A program made the translations under genes and the position numbers. Below are positions 28,609-37,757 of a stretch of DNA of 64,000 nucleotides, piece by piece. The notes below the pieces were generated by a model. The model had not been told where the DNA came from, searched no databases, and saw nothing but the letters and a program-made list of their open reading frames with translations. Origin of the DNA: an uncultured Hoeflea sp. (GTDB lineage Bacteria > Pseudomonadota > Alphaproteobacteria > Rhizobiales > Rhizobiaceae); contig NZ_CANMVK010000002.1 of the NCBI RefSeq assembly GCF_947501405.1, positions 744,001 to 808,000 on the forward strand. The letters run 5' to 3'. The stretch's first letter is position 1. Every line of letters starts with the position of its first letter.

Positions 28609-29339
28609 CGGCGCGGGATCGGGAACCAAACGCGCCGCAGGATGTTCGAAGCAAACTGGATCGATGCTCCACACAGTTCGATGTGTTCCGGTTGCTGCGC
28701 GAAACAACAGAACTTTATGGGTTCAACTATTTCTTCATTGCGCAGATCCCGGATATGGAGGCTCCCAGCTTTTCCGACACGATGATCATCACTTCGGCGC
28801 CCGCAGATCTGGTGCAGCATTACGGGGAAAGCGGCCTTGTTGAGAACAGCCCGCTTGATGAGGCGCTCAGCGGGATCGGCGGGCCGCGCGAGCATCGCCT
28901 CGATCAGCCCACCGAGACCTACCGGCCCGACCAATTGGCGGGACTTGCGCTGTTTGTCCAGGAATACGGCTTCAATTGCTGGTTCATCACCCCGGTATAT
29001 CATCGCGATCACGGGCCCGCGGCCGTGTGTTTTTTGGGCAAACGTCCGCCTGTGAGCCAGTCTGAAGCCGCCGAGCTGTGCCTCGTCTCGCATTTGGCGC
29101 ATCACCGGTTGCGGCTGGTTTCGGCCAAGCCGGTAAAGGTGGATTCGCCATTGACTGAGCGGGAGCGCGAATGCCTGGTCTGGACATCCGCCGGCAAGAC
29201 ATCGGTGGAGATTGCCCGCATCCTCAGCCTGTCCGAACACACGGTTAATCACTACCTCAACAATGCTGCGCGCAAGCTTGATGCGGTCAACCGCACCCAG
29301 GCGGTGGCGTTTGCGATCCGTCAGGGCTTCATCAATTGA
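28605..29339 (+). CDS. LuxR-family regulator with autoinducer-binding-like domain (LuxR solo)
   Basis: C-terminal HTH LTERERECLVWTSAGKTSVEIARILSLSEHTVNHYLNNAARKLDAVNRTQAVAFA; N-terminal AHL-binding-like region. Confidence 0.88.
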   Translation: MTARDREPNAPQDVRSKLDRCSTQFDVFRLLRETTELYGFNYFFIAQIPDMEAPSFSDTMIITSAPADLVQHYGESGLVENSPLDEALSGIGGPREHRLDQPTETYRPDQLAGLALFVQEYGFNCWFITPVYHRDHGPAAVCFLGKRPPVSQSEAAELCLVSHLAHHRLRLVSAKPVKVDSPLTERERECLVWTSAGKTSVEIARILSLSEHTVNHYLNNAARKLDAVNRTQAVAFAIRQGFIN

Positions 29340-30984
29340 CGGGGCCTGACGGATACCAGTAACGGGCATTGGCCTCGCCGCGGATGATGCGCACATGCTG
29401 GTTGGCGAACACCCGGTAGGGGTGGCTCCATTCGCCATCCGGCCATTGCACCCGGATTGTGGCGCGTTCAGAGACGCCCAGCCCGACATGGGCGAAGCCG
29501 GACTGCCCTGATGCATGGCCGCCGCCAACCTGCAGCCGCCGGGTCTGGGTGCGGGTTCCGGTCCGCACCGATATCAGCGCGCCGACGGCCGCGGGATTGA
29601 CCGCGCCATTGTCGAGTTCAACCTTGACCCAGTTGCCCAGCGGCCGATGGCCCCAATCGGTAGCGGCGCCGAGATTGCGGAACAGGCTCGCCCGGTTTTC
29701 CCGGTTGATCACCAGCAGATCGAGCATGCCGTCCATGTTGAAATCCTCCACCACCGCGCCGCGCCCGCGGGTATCGAGCGCGATACCGGCCCGGTCTCCC
29801 ATTTCATGGAAGGTGCCGCTGAAATCAGAAAGCAGCAGATTGTCGGGATCGAACGCCGCGAAATCCGGCATGGCCTGGACGTTGCCCTTGGCGATGAACA
29901 GATCGGTCATGGTGTCGTTGTTGAAATCGGCAAACTGGCTATGCCACCCGGTCGAGGGTTTCGGGTCGCCGCCGGTATAGGGCCGCTGCGCCGTGGCCCC
30001 CATCTCGAAAGCGATATCGCGATAGGTCGGCCGGTTTTCATCGGCCTCGTCGTCGAGCTTCTGCAGCTTGGTGTCGCCCATCGAGGTCAGCGCATATTCA
30101 GGCAGGCCGTCGGCGTCGAAATCGGTTTCGGCGATTCCCATGCCCCAGATGGTCAGCCGCTGCCAGCCCTGCGAGGCCGAGTAGAGCCGAGGCGCGCGCC
30201 CGTCGCGCATGTCCCACAACTGCTCCTCGCCACCGCGGTAATATTGCCGGTCATTGGTGATCCTGAGGTCCGGTTTGCCCGAGCGGTTCCAGTCGGTAAA
30301 CAGCATCGACAGCGCGCAGTAACCGGGCTCCAGCGCCTGTGCGCCCGAATAATCCGGCTCGGCACCCTGTCCGGGTCTCAAAAGCTGGTTCGGTTCGCAG
30401 GTGCCAAACGGGGTGCCCGGCGCCGAGCGGTCGACATAATTGCCGATAGCGATGGTTGGAAAACGGTTCGCACCCTCCCAGACCGCCGACATCGCCGTCG
30501 ACCAGGCCTGTCCCCCATCGAGACTGAATTCCCGGTTGGCTTTTTCGAATTGGCAATCGGGCCCACCCTTAAGCACGATGTTGCGCCCCAGCCGCAACAA
30601 AACCAGATCGGTGTGCCGGTCATTGTCGATATCCAGCGGGTAGGCGCCCAGCACTCTGGTCAGGTCTTCCGGCGCCAGCCCGGTCTCGTGCACATCGAAG
30701 GCCAAGGGACCCTCTGGCTGGCTGCGGTTGACGTAAAGCTGCGCCGGTGATGCTCCGCCCGCCAGGAAAAGATCCGGCAGCCGGTCGCCATTGCAGTCGA
30801 AGCTCGCGGCCCCGCCGCCAACGAAATACTCCCATGGTCCGGTATAGCTGTGATCGATGCCTGCCTGTATCGCCTGTTCCTCAAGCATCGGCACATCGGC
30901 GGTAAAAACAGGGTCGGCCAAAGCCGGGCCTGCACAGGCGAAGCTGAAAAGGCCGAGGCCGAGAGACAAGACAGCAGACTTCAT
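29332..30984 (-). CDS. CRTAC1/FG-GAP (VCBS) repeat protein with C-terminal ASPIC/UnbV-like domain, secreted
   Basis: Signal peptide; acidic FG-GAP loops FDCNGDRLPDLFL, DIDNDRHTDLVLL, DFDADGLPEYAL, DFNNDTMTDLFIA, DFNMDGMLDLLVI; C-terminal ...ISVRTGTRTQTRRLQVGGGHASGQS. Confidence 0.87.
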   Translation of the reverse strand: MKSAVLSLGLGLFSFACAGPALADPVFTADVPMLEEQAIQAGIDHSYTGPWEYFVGGGAASFDCNGDRLPDLFLAGGASPAQLYVNRSQPEGPLAFDVHETGLAPEDLTRVLGAYPLDIDNDRHTDLVLLRLGRNIVLKGGPDCQFEKANREFSLDGGQAWSTAMSAVWEGANRFPTIAIGNYVDRSAPGTPFGTCEPNQLLRPGQGAEPDYSGAQALEPGYCALSMLFTDWNRSGKPDLRITNDRQYYRGGEEQLWDMRDGRAPRLYSASQGWQRLTIWGMGIAETDFDADGLPEYALTSMGDTKLQKLDDEADENRPTYRDIAFEMGATAQRPYTGGDPKPSTGWHSQFADFNNDTMTDLFIAKGNVQAMPDFAAFDPDNLLLSDFSGTFHEMGDRAGIALDTRGRGAVVEDFNMDGMLDLLVINRENRASLFRNLGAATDWGHRPLGNWVKVELDNGAVNPAAVGALISVRTGTRTQTRRLQVGGGHASGQSGFAHVGLGVSERATIRVQWPDGEWSHPYRVFANQHVRIIRGEANARYWYPSGPVN

Positions 30985-32444
30985 GGGACAATCACCAGAG
31001 TTTTGAGAAAGGCGATCAGCGCCGATTTTTCGTGAGCAGCGCTGGACTCATAGGCGTCGCGTGCCGAACGCCCGGCACCGCCATGGGCGAGAATGATCTC
31101 ATCAAGCGTCGTGAAATCATTGCGGTGGCCATAGGGCGCGGTCGAACCCACGCCCCACAGTTCGGTGGTCTGGAAGATGTTGCGGTCAACAAAGCGCTGC
31201 GACAGCAATTCATTGCCCAGCGCGTCGATCTGATTGTCCGTCATCACATGGCGTTTGAGATCGCCATAAAGCGGAACCAGGACACGGCCTTCCGCATCAC
31301 GCGGCAGAGCCTCCGCCCACTCCATCAGCGCGATGTCGTAGATGGCGGATTGCGCGACCTGACGATCATTGAGTGTGCCGGACATGTCGTAGGGTCCCGG
31401 ATCGGCGAAGGCGAGGCTTTCAAGCGGCAGCGCCGGGCGGTGGCAGGTGGCACAGCCGAGCTCGCCGAACAAAGCTTCGCCGAGTGCCGTGGCTTCCGGC
31501 CAGCCGCTAACATCCGGGATCACCCGTTCGGGCGTCTTCAGGGTTGCCTGCCAGGCAACCAGAGCGGACACATCCGCATCTGCAACTTCACTCGAAATCC
31601 CGTCGCCATCGAAATCATCCGAACCGGTCCAGCGTGCGCCAAAGCGTTCGCCAGGCTGCATGCCGTGGTGATGATTGAGCGCATTGACCGTGAACTGCCT
31701 GAGCGAGGTCATCACTCCCTTGTGGCTGAACGGGCGGATCACCAGATCGGTGTCGACACCATCAAGTTCGTCAAGATTGACCGAACCGTCGGCGTCAGCG
31801 GAGATAAAGCCGAACTCCACACCTTTGCTCAAAAGTGCAACCCGAACCGTCTCGCCCTTTGCCCGCGCCTCAGTCAGCGTGGTATCGCGCAGCGCCTGCA
31901 GGTCGCGGCTCATCTCGCGCGCCAGCAGTTCGACCAGCCCAGCGCCAAACAGATGATTGGTGCCGCGCTCATTGGAGAACTGCGGATCGAGCGAATCGAA
32001 ATCGGCGCTTTCAAAGCCTTCGGAGACGAACACATTGGTCACGAAATCCCCGGCTCCGCCTATTGCCGGCTGGTTGTGGCAGGCAGCACAAGAGCCGCCA
32101 TCGGGACCGGCGGTGCGCATGAACGCCTGCTTGCGCGGATGTTTGCGCCGGGTCGGATCAATCGCCTGGGTCGCACCGGGCCGTCCGGCTCCATCGAGGC
32201 TGGTGAACTGCGCCGCGAACAGGGCTTCCCCGGTGGCGACCAGCCCGTTGAGCGCGCGCAGCGACAGCCGGCCTTCGGGCATCGCGCCGCTGGCGCCCAG
32301 CGCTGTGGTCCGCTCTGCCCAAGGCTCCGCCTGCGGCGTTTCCGGCATGTCCTCCGCCTGGCCAGCGGACGCCGCAAGCACCAAGGCTCCCAGCGCCGCG
32401 CCTGCCAAAATCGTGAGCCGGTTCCGGCCCCTGGCAATCTTCAT
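30981..32444 (-). CDS. Di-heme oxidoreductase family protein (DUF1111), periplasmic
   Basis: Signal peptide; two CxxCH motifs (SCAACHNQ, GCATCHRP); ELWGVGSTAPYGHRNDFTTLDEIILAHGG; 4-nt overlaps both sides. Confidence 0.88.
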   Translation of the reverse strand: MKIARGRNRLTILAGAALGALVLAASAGQAEDMPETPQAEPWAERTTALGASGAMPEGRLSLRALNGLVATGEALFAAQFTSLDGAGRPGATQAIDPTRRKHPRKQAFMRTAGPDGGSCAACHNQPAIGGAGDFVTNVFVSEGFESADFDSLDPQFSNERGTNHLFGAGLVELLAREMSRDLQALRDTTLTEARAKGETVRVALLSKGVEFGFISADADGSVNLDELDGVDTDLVIRPFSHKGVMTSLRQFTVNALNHHHGMQPGERFGARWTGSDDFDGDGISSEVADADVSALVAWQATLKTPERVIPDVSGWPEATALGEALFGELGCATCHRPALPLESLAFADPGPYDMSGTLNDRQVAQSAIYDIALMEWAEALPRDAEGRVLVPLYGDLKRHVMTDNQIDALGNELLSQRFVDRNIFQTTELWGVGSTAPYGHRNDFTTLDEIILAHGGAGRSARDAYESSAAHEKSALIAFLKTLVIVP

Positions 32445-33673
32445 TGTACTCCTCCCCGCCCAAGGATTTTGGGCGCAATCATCTCTCGGTCAATCGCATC
32501 CATCGTGTGATTGAGATGGCCTTCGAACACCAGCCGCTCCTCATCCAGCGACAGCGAAATCTCGGGCGGTCCCTCAATCCGGGTGCCCAGCGACGCCGAG
32601 AGGCCCTGGTCGATACCCGGCCGCAACAGGTCGAAAAACCGTATCCCCGGACCCGTCAGCACGACCGGCATCTTGCCATGCAGGCTCATCAGCCGCGCCA
32701 GGCCGTTGCCGATCGCGGTTCCGGCCTGGCGAAATGCGAACTCCGCCATCCGGTCACCGCGTCTGGCCAGCATGGCGATGTTTTCAACTTCCGTGAAGGG
32801 CACGAAGCGGGCCGGGATTGTGGTCGGCGGAACCTCGAAAGCGGCCCGCAAAATGGCGTAGAAGCCCGCATAGGCCTCGATGCATCCCGAACAGCCGCAG
32901 CGGCACAGCGCGCCGTCCTGAACATGGATCATGTGACCGAACCCCGGCGCCTGGGCGCGGGCTTCGCCATCAGCTTCCAGGCGCACGATGCCAAGGCCGA
33001 TGGAATGCCCCAGCGACAACGCCGCCAGCCGTGTGACCGGTTGCTCTGACTGGCGGTTGAGAGAACTGTGCAACGCGCTGGCGACCAGCAGACTTTCATG
33101 ATTGAGCGTGATCCTGGCGTCCCAGTTCGGCTCCAGCGCTTCGCGGAAATTGATCCGCTGATTGCCCAGCACCGGAGACCACAGCAAGGTGGCGTTGTCG
33201 TCGGCGACCAGGCCTTTGGATGAGATCGAGATCGCCATCAGTGCCTGACGCGGAACCCCGCTGCGTTCGGCGAGCCGGGTCAGGCCAGCACCAACTGTAT
33301 CGGCGAAGACCCGGGCTTGCTGGCCGGTATTGTCGCGCTTTTCCTCGATCCGGTCGATCAGGGTCCCTGAGTAGTCGACCATCGAATATTGCAGCGCGTC
33401 TGACGAAATCCGCACGAAGGCGGCGTAGGCTGCCCCGCGCCTTTGATGAAACAGGATCCGCGGCCGTCCGCGCCCGCCCGCCGGCCGCGCCTCTGCGCGC
33501 TCGATCACCCGCTCGCTCTCGAGCTCATGGGTGATTGCCGTCACGGTGGCCGAGGCCAGTCCGGTTTCAAGGGCCAGATCGGTATGCGAACGATCGCTTT
33601 GCCGGCGCAGTGCCGAAAGCACCAGGGCGCGGTTTTGCCGCCGGATCAGTTCCGTGCTGGATTTGGTCAGCAT
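32441..33673 (-). CDS. ROK-family transcriptional regulator
   Basis: N-terminal HTH, CRCGCSGCIEAYAG zinc motif of ROK proteins, LSLGHSIGLGIV. Confidence 0.9.
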   Translation of the reverse strand: MLTKSSTELIRRQNRALVLSALRRQSDRSHTDLALETGLASATVTAITHELESERVIERAEARPAGGRGRPRILFHQRRGAAYAAFVRISSDALQYSMVDYSGTLIDRIEEKRDNTGQQARVFADTVGAGLTRLAERSGVPRQALMAISISSKGLVADDNATLLWSPVLGNQRINFREALEPNWDARITLNHESLLVASALHSSLNRQSEQPVTRLAALSLGHSIGLGIVRLEADGEARAQAPGFGHMIHVQDGALCRCGCSGCIEAYAGFYAILRAAFEVPPTTIPARFVPFTEVENIAMLARRGDRMAEFAFRQAGTAIGNGLARLMSLHGKMPVVLTGPGIRFFDLLRPGIDQGLSASLGTRIEGPPEISLSLDEERLVFEGHLNHTMDAIDREMIAPKILGRGGVQ

Positions 33674-33904
33674 GGTGTCCGCCGGTCGCCCGGGGCGGCC
33701 CCGCGCGCGGATCCGGCCATATCAACTGCCAATGCCACTCCCGTCATGCCGCTTCCTGTTCGCTCCTCCGTCCGGGCCCTGTTAAGGCTCGTCCGCCATC
33801 TCCCTCGGCCCGGGTTTGATGTCGCCCGTTCCGGCTCCGAGCGCAAGGGTCGGGCGACGCGCTCGGGTGTCCGAGTTGACAGCGTTGCCGAACCCTGACA
33901 TTAA

Positions 33905-33925
33905 TTTTCTCGACTGTCGAGAAAA
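33905..33925. promoter_or_regulatory. 21-bp perfect palindrome, candidate ROK operator
   Basis: TTTTCTCGAC-T-GTCGAGAAAA in the ROK/xylF divergent intergenic region. Confidence 0.72.
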
Positions 33926-34016
33926 AAGCTTGTGTTTTGACGGCGGTTCGTGCATTTGAGTTTCGACCGGGCCGGAGGAGGCTCCGTCCGGAAGGTTACA
34001 TCCTCGGGAGGACACT

Positions 34017-35045
34017 ATGAAATCAGTAATCACCTTGCTGGCCGGATCGGCCATTGCGCTCACCCTGTCGACCGCGGCTTTTGCCGATGGCAACGTCATC
34101 GGCGTTTCCTGGTCCAACTTTCAGGAAGAGCGCTGGAAAACCGATGAAGCGGCCATGAAGGCAGCCATCGAAGCCAATGGCGACACCTATATCTCGTCCG
34201 ACGCGCAGGCATCCGCCGCCAAGCAGTTGACCGATGTCGAAAGCCTGATCGCCCAGGGCGCCAATGCACTGGTGATCCTGTCGGTGGACTCGGGCGCAGT
34301 CGGTGCCGCAGTTGACGCGGCCGCTGCCGAAGGCATTCCGGTGCTCGGTTATGACCGCCTGATCGAAGACGATCGCGCCTTCTACCTTACCTTCGACAAC
34401 AAGGGCGTGGGCCGCATCATTGCTGAAACAGTCAAGGCTGTGCAGCCGGAAGGCAACTACGCCATCATCAAGGGCGACAAGGGCGATCCCAATGCGCTGT
34501 TCCTGCTCGAGGGCATGATGGAAGTCATCGGCGCCGATGTCGAAGCCGGCAAGATCACCATTGTCGGCGAGGCCTTCACCGATGGCTGGAAGCCCGACAA
34601 TGCTCAGAAGAACATGGAGCAGATCCTGACCGCCGCCGACAACAAGGTCGATGCGGTTCTGTCGGAAAATGACGGCATGGCCGGCGGCGTTATCGCTGCA
34701 CTTTCCGCCCAGGGCCTCAACATTCCGGTCGGTGGCCAGGATGGCGACCATGCGGCGCTCAACCGTGTTGCCCGCGGCACCCAGACCGTGTCGGTCTGGA
34801 AAGACGCCCGTGCGCTCGGCAAGGCCGCCGGCGACATTGCCGGCATGCTCGCCGACGGCAAGGCAATGACCGAAATCCCCGGTGCGGTGAAATGGTCCGG
34901 CGGCGCCAAGGGCGTGGAGATGAATGCCATCTTCCTTGACCCGACCCCGGTCACCAAGGACAACATCAATCTCGTCATTGATGCGGGTCACATCGCCAAG
35001 GACAAGGTCTGCGAAGGCGCCATGGACGGCGTCAACGGTTGCTGA
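34017..35045 (+). CDS. xylF: D-xylose-type ABC transporter substrate-binding protein (XylF-like)
   Basis: Signal peptide, VIGVSWSNFQEERWKTDEAAMK, LGYDRLIEDDRAFYLTFDN; GGGAGG RBS. Confidence 0.85.
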   Translation: MKSVITLLAGSAIALTLSTAAFADGNVIGVSWSNFQEERWKTDEAAMKAAIEANGDTYISSDAQASAAKQLTDVESLIAQGANALVILSVDSGAVGAAVDAAAAEGIPVLGYDRLIEDDRAFYLTFDNKGVGRIIAETVKAVQPEGNYAIIKGDKGDPNALFLLEGMMEVIGADVEAGKITIVGEAFTDGWKPDNAQKNMEQILTAADNKVDAVLSENDGMAGGVIAALSAQGLNIPVGGQDGDHAALNRVARGTQTVSVWKDARALGKAAGDIAGMLADGKAMTEIPGAVKWSGGAKGVEMNAIFLDPTPVTKDNINLVIDAGHIAKDKVCEGAMDGVNGC

Positions 35046-35067
35046 TCGTTCTGACATCCTGACATTT

Positions 35068-35098
35068 GCCCGCGCCGGGCCTTAAATCCGGCGCGGGC
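35068..35098 (+). repeat. Perfect 11-bp intercistronic hairpin downstream of xylF
   Basis: GCCCGCGCCGG-N9-CCGGCGCGGGC. Confidence 0.75.
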
Positions 35099-35201
35099 TC
35101 TGCCTGATTGCACCGCTCGCCTTGGGGCCGACGGTGGCGATCAGGATCAACGCTTTCGGCCGGCTCGGGCCGATCAGATGCATGTGGATGGGGGAGTCCA
35201 G

Positions 35202-36524
35202 GTGAGCCAGTCAACAACCACCACCGGCGCCGGCCGGGTCGAAAACGAGGGGCCGTTTACCCGGTTCCTGCGCGCAACCGAGGTCGATGTCCGCCTGTTG
35301 GGGATGATCGTCGCACTTGTGACGATCTGGATCGGATTTCATGTCTATGGCCAGGTCGTCAATGGCCGCGGCGCCTTCCTGTCGGCGCGCAATTTGTGGA
35401 ACCTGTCCGTGCAGACGGCCTCGATCGGGGTGATGGCCACCGGCATGGTGCTGGTGATCGTCACCCGGCACATCGACCTCTCGGTCGGCTCGATCCTGGG
35501 CTTCTGCGCCATGATGATGGCCATTGTCCAGGTCTGGATCCTGCCGGAATATCTCGGCCTCGGGCACCCGATGATCTGGATCATAACTGTGATCTGCGGG
35601 CTGTTGATCGGCGCTGCGATCGGCGCGTTTCATGGCTATCTGGTGGCTTATCTGAGCATCCCGGCCTTCATCGTCACGCTTGGCGGGTTGCTGGTCTGGC
35701 GCGGCGCCGCCTTCCTTCTGGCGCGGGGCGAGACGATATCTCCGGTCGACAGCACTTTCGCTTTGCTGGGTGGCGGGCCTTACGGCTCGATCGGCGCGGC
35801 GGGTAGCTGGATCGTCGGAATTTTAATCTGCATCGGCGTCGTTGCCCTGCTGATCACCGGACGCCGCCAGCGCAACCGCTACAATTTCCCGCTCCGGCCG
35901 ATGTGGGCCGAGGTGTTTTTGGGTCTGGTGGGCTGCGGCGTGACGCTCGGTTTTGTCATGCTGGTCAACAGCTATCCCTGGCCGCGCGGCATCGTGCGCC
36001 AATATGCCGAGGCCAACAACATTCAGACCCCGATCAACGAGATATTCATTTCCCATGGCTTTGCCATTCCGGTGCTGATCCTGATGGCGGTGGGCATCGT
36101 CATGACCTTCCTGACCTCGCGCACCCGCTTCGGCCGTTATGTCTTCGCCATCGGCGGCAATCCGGAGGCGGCCGAACTCGCGGGCATCAACACCCGCTGG
36201 GTGACGGTCAAGATCTTCGCGCTGATGGGACTGTTGTGCGGGCTCTCGGCGGTGATCGCCAGCGCCCGGCTCAACTCTGCAACCAACAATCTGGGCACCT
36301 TGGACGAGCTTTACGTGATCGCCGCGGCGGTGATCGGCGGAACGTCCTTTGCCGGCGGCATCGGCACCATCTATGGCGCCATCCTCGGCGCAATCGTGAT
36401 GCAGTCATTGCAGACCGGCATGGTGCTGATTGGCTTCGACGCCGCCATTCAGCAAATGGTGGTGGGCGGTGTGCTGGTTGTCGCCGTCTGGATTGACACC
36501 ATGTATCGCCGTCGGGCCAAGTAG
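35202..36524 (+). CDS. xylH: Sugar ABC transporter permease (XylH/RbsC-like), probable GTG start
   Basis: Multi-helix BPD_transp_2-like; [38 protein letters not shown] at 35202 preceded by GGGGGAG (track start 35178). Confidence 0.87.
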   Translation: MSQSTTTTGAGRVENEGPFTRFLRATEVDVRLLGMIVALVTIWIGFHVYGQVVNGRGAFLSARNLWNLSVQTASIGVMATGMVLVIVTRHIDLSVGSILGFCAMMMAIVQVWILPEYLGLGHPMIWIITVICGLLIGAAIGAFHGYLVAYLSIPAFIVTLGGLLVWRGAAFLLARGETISPVDSTFALLGGGPYGSIGAAGSWIVGILICIGVVALLITGRRQRNRYNFPLRPMWAEVFLGLVGCGVTLGFVMLVNSYPWPRGIVRQYAEANNIQTPINEIFISHGFAIPVLILMAVGIVMTFLTSRTRFGRYVFAIGGNPEAAELAGINTRWVTVKIFALMGLLCGLSAVIASARLNSATNNLGTLDELYVIAAAVIGGTSFAGGIGTIYGAILGAIVMQSLQTGMVLIGFDAAIQQMVVGGVLVVAVWIDTMYRRRAK

Positions 36525-36535
36525 GGAGAGCCATC

Positions 36536-37327
36536 ATGTCACAGACCGAACACGAAACCCCCTTGGTCGAGCTTCGCGATATTTCCATCGCCTTTGGCGG
36601 CATCAAGGCGGTCGATCACGCCTCCGTCGATCTCTTCCCCGGGGAAGTGGTGGCGCTGCTGGGCCACAATGGCGCGGGCAAATCCACGCTGATCAAGATC
36701 CTGTCGGGCGCCTACAAGCGCGATGCCGGCCAGATCTTCATCAATGGCGAGGAAGTGCAGATCGACAATCCGCGCGATGCCAAGAAATACGGTATCGAGA
36801 CGATCTACCAGACCCTCGCCGTCGCCGACAATGTCGACGCCGCGGCCAATCTCTATCTCGGCCGTGAACTCAAGACTGCGTGGGGCACGCTCGACGACAT
36901 CGCCATGGAGGCCGAGGCGCGCAAGGTTATGGGGCGTCTCAACCCCAACTTCCAGCGCTTCAAGGATCCGGTATCCAAATTGTCGGGCGGCCAGCGCCAG
37001 TCGGTGGCCATTGCCCGGGCTATCCTGTTTAATGCCCGCATCCTGATCATGGATGAGCCGACGGCGGCGCTGGGCCCGCAAGAAACCGAACAGGTCGGCG
37101 ATCTGATCAAGCAGCTTAAAAAGGAAGGCATCGGCATCTTCCTGATCTCGCACGACATTCATGATGTGTTCGATCTTGCCGATCGCGTCAGCGTCATGAA
37201 AAACGGTCAGGTGGTGGGCCATGCCAAAACCTCGGACGTAACCAAGGACGAGGTTCTGGGCATGATCATCATGGGAAAATGCCCGCCGGGCGCGATTCCC
37301 GGGCCTGGTGCGCTGCAAACGGTCTAA
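36536..37327 (+). CDS. xylG: Sugar ABC transporter ATP-binding protein (single-domain XylG-like)
   Basis: [58 protein letters not shown]. Confidence 0.9.
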   Translation: MSQTEHETPLVELRDISIAFGGIKAVDHASVDLFPGEVVALLGHNGAGKSTLIKILSGAYKRDAGQIFINGEEVQIDNPRDAKKYGIETIYQTLAVADNVDAAANLYLGRELKTAWGTLDDIAMEAEARKVMGRLNPNFQRFKDPVSKLSGGQRQSVAIARAILFNARILIMDEPTAALGPQETEQVGDLIKQLKKEGIGIFLISHDIHDVFDLADRVSVMKNGQVVGHAKTSDVTKDEVLGMIIMGKCPPGAIPGPGALQTV

Positions 37328-37330
37328 GCC

Positions 37331-37360
37331 AAAAAAGCCGGGGATTTGCCCCGGTTTTTT
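37331..37360 (+). terminator. Rho-independent terminator after xylFHG
   Basis: AAAAAAGCCGGGG-ATTTG-CCCCGG-TTTTTT. Confidence 0.88.
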
Positions 37361-37504
37361 ACTTTTTGAGGGAAATCCTGCCTGATTTATGCCGGTTTCA
37401 TGGCCGATAGAGCGCATTCTAAACACATGATGTAACGCCGCTCACAGCTATTTTACCGGAAGATCAAAAATATTTTGCCGCTTCTATTGCAATGCAGCAT
37501 TTTC

Positions 37505-37668
37505 TGCCCCATATCCAAATCAACGCCAAGCCGAACCACTCCTCCTCCCAGTTCGGCCTGGCAGTCGTCGGAGCAAATTGAACCGGGATCCTCCTCCCAA
37601 GCACCGGTTCGAAGGCTTCGACATAGTACAAGCGCCTGTCGGGTTTCACCCGGCAGGCGTTTTGTTTT
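37505..37668 (+). ncRNA. Trans-acting sRNA candidate with two anti-Shine-Dalgarno hairpin loops (alpha-r14/'cuckoo'-like) and intrinsic terminator
   Basis: Hairpins 37530-37557 (GCCGAAC/GTTCGGC) and 37580-37610 (GAACCGG/CCGGTTC) both present TCCTCCTCCCA in the loop; terminator hairpin 37633-37659 then TTTTGTTTTT; 5' end estimated from TTGCCG-N17-CATTTT. Confidence 0.78.
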
Positions 37669-37669
37669 T
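37633..37669 (+). terminator. Rho-independent terminator of the sRNA candidate
   Basis: CGCCTGTCGGGT-TTC-ACCCGGCAGGCG-TTTTGTTTTT. Confidence 0.88.
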
Positions 37670-37757
37670 GGGGTTCCGGCTAGGCGGATCGCTCCGCAGC
37701 GGGTGCTGAGCGATCACACCGGATGCAGCCCGGCCAGCCATTTCCCGGCGAGCCATT

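Noticed and set aside
28265-29339. Possible quorum-sensing luxI partner near LuxR
   Set aside because: No ORF in the flanks resembles an AHL synthase; neighbours are an acyl-CoA ligase and an FG-GAP protein.
31032-32510. 492-aa plus-strand ORF opposite the di-heme gene
   Set aside because: Antisense shadow ORF; minus strand has signal peptide, CxxCH motifs and coupled starts.
37464-37649. 61-aa minus-strand ORF over the sRNA locus
   Set aside because: No RBS or motif; the region is better explained by three + strand hairpins and an intrinsic terminator.
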